From Pseudomonadota bacterium (GTDB lineage Bacteria; Pseudomonadota; Alphaproteobacteria; Sphingomonadales; Sphingomonadaceae), in contig JAKOWQ010000185.1 in the NCBI GenBank assembly GCA_029781465.1, forward strand, positions 1-32,975: a DNA stretch of 32,975 bases, written 5' to 3'. The notes under the pieces are model-generated. The model saw only the letters and a program-made list of their open reading frames with translations. It searched no databases and was not told the origin of the DNA. Below are positions 29,948 through 32,975 of this stretch, piece after piece. The translations under genes and the position numbers were made by a program. Numbering within the stretch: position 1 is the first letter of the stretch; each line of letters starts with the position of its first letter.

Positions 29948-30478
29948 CTATTCGGGCTTGGGTGCGCCCTGACCCTTGCCCTTTTGCTGCTCCTGCTGGG
30001 CCTGCATCTCCTGCAGCTGCTGCATCATGCGCTGCTGCTGCTCGATTTCGGCGCGGCTCTTGAAATCGATCAGCTCGATCTCGAAGGTCAGGTCGGTGTT
30101 GGGCGGAATCTCGCCGGCCTGGCGGTCCCCATAGGCCAGCTTGGCGGGAATGAAGACCTTGTACTTGCCGCCGCGCTGCATCTGCTCAAGCGCCTTGGTA
30201 AAGCCGGGGATCACCCCTTCAAGCGGCAGCACGGCCTGCTTGCCCTCATCGAACACCTTGCCGTCGGGAAGCATGCCCTTGTAGTTGATCATGGCCACAT
30301 CGGCGATGGTCGGGCTGGCGCCGATTCCGGCCTTGAGCACCTCGACATTGACCGAGGGCGGCAGGGTGGCCCAAGCAAGGCCAGCCGCGGCGAGCGCAGC
30401 GGCAACAACGCCCAGCCACAGCTTGCCAAGCGCGCCCTTGGCGATCGGCTGAAGGGGCACGCGGGTAATCTCGGTCAT
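29948..30478 (-). CDS. Membrane-anchored FKBP-type peptidyl-prolyl isomerase
   Basis: N-terminal TM segment (LWLGVVAAALAAAGLAWATL) then FKBP core (MINYKGMLPDGKVFDEG...VIPGFTKALEQMQRGGKYKVFIPAKLAYGDRQAGEIPPNTDLTFEIELI); Met/Gln-rich tail. Start at MTEITR. Confidence 0.93.
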   Translation of the reverse strand: MTEITRVPLQPIAKGALGKLWLGVVAAALAAAGLAWATLPPSVNVEVLKAGIGASPTIADVAMINYKGMLPDGKVFDEGKQAVLPLEGVIPGFTKALEQMQRGGKYKVFIPAKLAYGDRQAGEIPPNTDLTFEIELIDFKSRAEIEQQQRMMQQLQEMQAQQEQQKGKGQGAPKPE

Positions 30479-30508
30479 CGAACGGTTTCCTTCTGGGCGC
30501 CAAAGCAA

Positions 30509-30532
30509 AGGGCGCGGATTGCTCCGCGCCCT
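30509..30532 (-). terminator. Terminator downstream of rpsU
   Basis: 10-bp perfect stem AGGGCGCGGA-TTGC-TCCGCGCCCT, T-rich on the minus strand beyond it. Confidence 0.7.
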
Positions 30533-30561
30533 CATGGCTTATCGGCTAGACGCGCGCAAGC

Positions 30562-30768
30562 TTACTTGACGCCGTCACGCTCCATCCGCTTGCGCTCCAT
30601 CTTGCGGGCGCGGCGCACGGCGGCGGCCTTTTCGCGGGCGCGCTTTTCGCTGGGCTTCTCGTAATGACGGCGCAGCTTCATCTCGCGGTACACGCCCTCG
30701 CGCTGCAGCTTCTTCTTGAGCGCGCGCAGGGCCTGCTCGACATTGTTGTCGCGGACGAGAATTTGCAT
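30562..30768 (-). CDS. rpsU: 30S ribosomal protein S21
   Basis: [56 protein letters not shown]; start corrected to 30768. Confidence 0.97.
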   Translation of the reverse strand: MQILVRDNNVEQALRALKKKLQREGVYREMKLRRHYEKPSEKRAREKAAAVRRARKMERKRMERDGVK

Positions 30769-30982
30769 AAACCGACACACCTCACATACGAAAAGGCCAG
30801 AACCCCGCCAAACACTCCGGTGCGGGGGAGCACCTTCAGATCGAAACGAAAAACGGGCCGAATCCGACAAGGATCGGCACGAACGGGCGGGCGGCTAGCA
30901 GAGAGTCGCAGCGATGGCAAGCCGGGAATGGTCAAAGGCAAGGGTGTGGCGCCCGGCACCGCGAGCGGCTAAGGCGGGGGCG

Positions 30983-31390
30983 ATGACCGCGCCCGGATTT
31001 CTTGCTTCCTCGTTTTTTGTTGCCCTTGGCGGCGCCTTTGGTGCCTGGCTGCGCTATCTGGCCGGCTGGGGCTGGACCCGCGCGATCGGGCCGGTGGCGG
31101 CCAGTGCCTTTCCCTGGGCGACGTTGAGCGTCAACCTGATCGGATCCTTCGCCATGGGGTTGCTGGCCGGATGGCTGGCGCGCCACGGCCAGGGAGGAGA
31201 GCAGTGGCGGTTGCTGCTGGGGGTCGGCCTGCTCGGGGGCTTCACCACCTTTTCCGCCTTCAGCCTGGAGATCGGCCTGATGATCGAACGCGGCGCGGCC
31301 GCAGCCGCGGCGCTCTATGCCGGAATTTCGCTGGCGGGCGGGATTGCCGGGCTGTTCGCCGGGCTGCTGGCAATGCGGGCCCTGGCATGA
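30983..31390 (+). CDS. crcB: Fluoride-specific ion channel CrcB/Fluc
   Basis: GGAFGAWLRYLAGW, NLIGSFAMGLLAGW, GLLGGFTTFSAFSLE motifs; start at ATG 30983. Confidence 0.95.
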   Translation: MTAPGFLASSFFVALGGAFGAWLRYLAGWGWTRAIGPVAASAFPWATLSVNLIGSFAMGLLAGWLARHGQGGEQWRLLLGVGLLGGFTTFSAFSLEIGLMIERGAAAAAALYAGISLAGGIAGLFAGLLAMRALA

Positions 31391-32568
31391 GCTCCGAGGT
31401 CCGCCAGTTCACCGTCGGGGCCGATGACGATGGCGTGCGGCTCGATCGCTGGTTCAAGCGCCACCTGCCGCAGGTCGGTTTCGCCACGGTCAGCCGCTGG
31501 GCGCGCACCGGACAGATCCGGGTCGATGGCAAACGCGCCGATCCGGCCGACCGGCTGAGCAAAGGGCAGGTGCTGCGGGTTCCTCCCGGCGGCGAGCAGG
31601 CCGAGCGCAAGCCGCGCGCCCGCAAACCGCTGAGCGAGGCCCAGATCGAGCTGGCCGACGCAATGGTGATCCACCGCGACCGCGCCGCGATCGTGCTCAA
31701 CAAGCCGCCCGGCCTGGCCACCCAGGGCGGCAGCGGCACCTATGAGCATGTCGACGGATTGCTCGATGCCTATGTGCAAAGCGGCCCGCGCCCGCGGCTG
31801 GTCCACCGGCTCGACAAGGATACCTCGGGCGCCTTGCTGATCGCCGCCACCCCGGGCAGCGCGGCGTTCTTTTCGCGGCACTTTTCGGGCCGCTCGGCTC
31901 GCAAGATCTACTGGGCACTGGTTGTGGGCGTACCCGACATCGAGGACGGGCTGATCGAACTGCCGCTGGCCAAGCAGCCGGGCACCGGCGGCGAGAAGAT
32001 GATGGTCGACAAGTCGGGCGAAGGGCAAAGCGCCCGCACCCGCTACCGCGTGCTTGACCGGGCGGGCAACCGCGCGGCCTGGGTGGAGTTGCAGCCGCTG
32101 ACCGGGCGCACCCACCAGCTGCGCGTGCACATGGCCGCGATCGGCCATCCGATCGTGGGCGATGGCAAATATGGCGGGCAGGACGCGTTCCTTTCCGGCA
32201 CGATCAGCCGCAAGCTGCACCTGCACGCGCGGCGGCTGCTGATAGACCACCCCGATGGCGCCCCGCTCGACGTGACCGCCGAGCTGCCCGAGCATTTCGC
32301 CGCAAGCATGGCCGGGCTGGGCTTCGACCCGGCCGACGGCGCCGAACTGCCCGAGGCACCGCCTGCCCCCAACCGCGAGGTGCGCAAGGCCGCGGCCAAG
32401 GCCCACGCCAAGCAATACCGCAAGGAGCGCCGGGGCGAACGGCGCAAGCGCGGCGCCGCCGAAGATGGCCCGCCGCGCAAGAACCGCGGCCCGACCAAGG
32501 GCAAGGGCTCGCCCAAGCCGGCGGGCAAGGCTGCGGGCAAGCCGGGGCCGGGCGCGAGGAAACACTGA
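31387..32568 (+). CDS. RluC/RluD-family 23S rRNA pseudouridine synthase with basic C-terminal tail
   Basis: N-terminal S4-like domain (RLDRWFKRHLPQVGFATVSRWARTGQIRVDGKRA), active-site motif RLVHRLDKDTSGALLIA, TGRTHQLRVHMAAIGHPIVGDGKYGG. ATGA overlap with crcB. Confidence 0.95.
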   Translation: MSSEVRQFTVGADDDGVRLDRWFKRHLPQVGFATVSRWARTGQIRVDGKRADPADRLSKGQVLRVPPGGEQAERKPRARKPLSEAQIELADAMVIHRDRAAIVLNKPPGLATQGGSGTYEHVDGLLDAYVQSGPRPRLVHRLDKDTSGALLIAATPGSAAFFSRHFSGRSARKIYWALVVGVPDIEDGLIELPLAKQPGTGGEKMMVDKSGEGQSARTRYRVLDRAGNRAAWVELQPLTGRTHQLRVHMAAIGHPIVGDGKYGGQDAFLSGTISRKLHLHARRLLIDHPDGAPLDVTAELPEHFAASMAGLGFDPADGAELPEAPPAPNREVRKAAAKAHAKQYRKERRGERRKRGAAEDGPPRKNRGPTKGKGSPKPAGKAAGKPGPGARKH

Positions 32569-32975
32569 TGCACCCCAATCCCGCCTTTCGCCGCCCCGAT
32601 CGCGCGCTGCTGGAAACGCTGATCGAGGAAATCGGCTTCGGCATGGTTTTCGCCGCCACCCCCGACGGGCCGCGCGTGGGCCATGTCGCGCTGCACTGGA
32701 CCCGCGACGGAGCACTGCAATTCCACCTCGCGCGCGGCAACGCCTTGACCCGGCATCTTGATGGCGCAACCGCGCTGGTGGTGATCAACGGACCCGATGG
32801 TTACGTCTCGCCGCGCTGGTATGGCGATGGGGGAGCGGAGCAGGTCCCGACCTGGAACTACGTTGCGCTTGAACTTGAAGGGCGGGTGCGGCGGATGGAC
32901 GGCGAAGGCCTGCTGGGGCTGCTGACCGAGCTTTCCGACACGCGTGAGGCGCGTATCGCCGAAGGCAAGCCCTGG
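32568..32975 (+). CDS. PaiB-like FMN-binding protein (truncated by window end)
   Basis: MHPNPAFRRPDRALLETLIEEIGFGMVFAATPDGPRVGHVALHW...VINGPDGYVSPRWYGD...VPTWNYVALELEGRV, characteristic of the PaiB (FMN-binding negative transcriptional regulator) family; starts on the rlu stop (TGATG). Confidence 0.88.
   Translation, partial: MHPNPAFRRPDRALLETLIEEIGFGMVFAATPDGPRVGHVALHWTRDGALQFHLARGNALTRHLDGATALVVINGPDGYVSPRWYGDGGAEQVPTWNYVALELEGRVRRMDGEGLLGLLTELSDTREARIAEGKPW

Overview
A 33-kb window of high-GC chromosome whose gene content and codon usage look like an alphaproteobacterium of the Sphingomonadales. Nearly every kilobase is coding. Left part (about 0.16-10.5 kb): two paralogous TonB-dependent receptors (TBDRs), each followed by a strong intrinsic terminator. 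A TPR-sulfotransferase lies between them. They are followed by a second sulfotransferase-like P-loop protein, divergent from a TauD/TfdA-type Fe(II)/2-oxoglutarate dioxygenase with an H-x-E (clavaminate-synthase-like) metal motif. Middle: clpB on the minus strand with an inverted repeat inside its putative promoter; two tandem DUF4139 proteins, the second carrying a TBDR-type TonB-box sequence (DIVVTGQR) after a poly-proline linker; two divergent two-domain M16 peptidases; a small beta-rich protein; and a three-gene minus-strand cluster (conserved exported protein, M48 peptidase, exported protein). Right part: gatC-gatA-acyltransferase3-gatB, an anchored FKBP, rpsU, crcB, an RluC-type pseudouridine synthase, and a truncated PaiB-like FMN-binding protein. 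No rRNA, tRNA, CRISPR array or insertion sequence was recognised. The best candidates for something undescribed are (i) the TBDR/sulfotransferase/dioxygenase cassette and (ii) the TonB-box-like motif in a non-receptor DUF4139 protein. All functional statements are inference from motifs; no database search was run.
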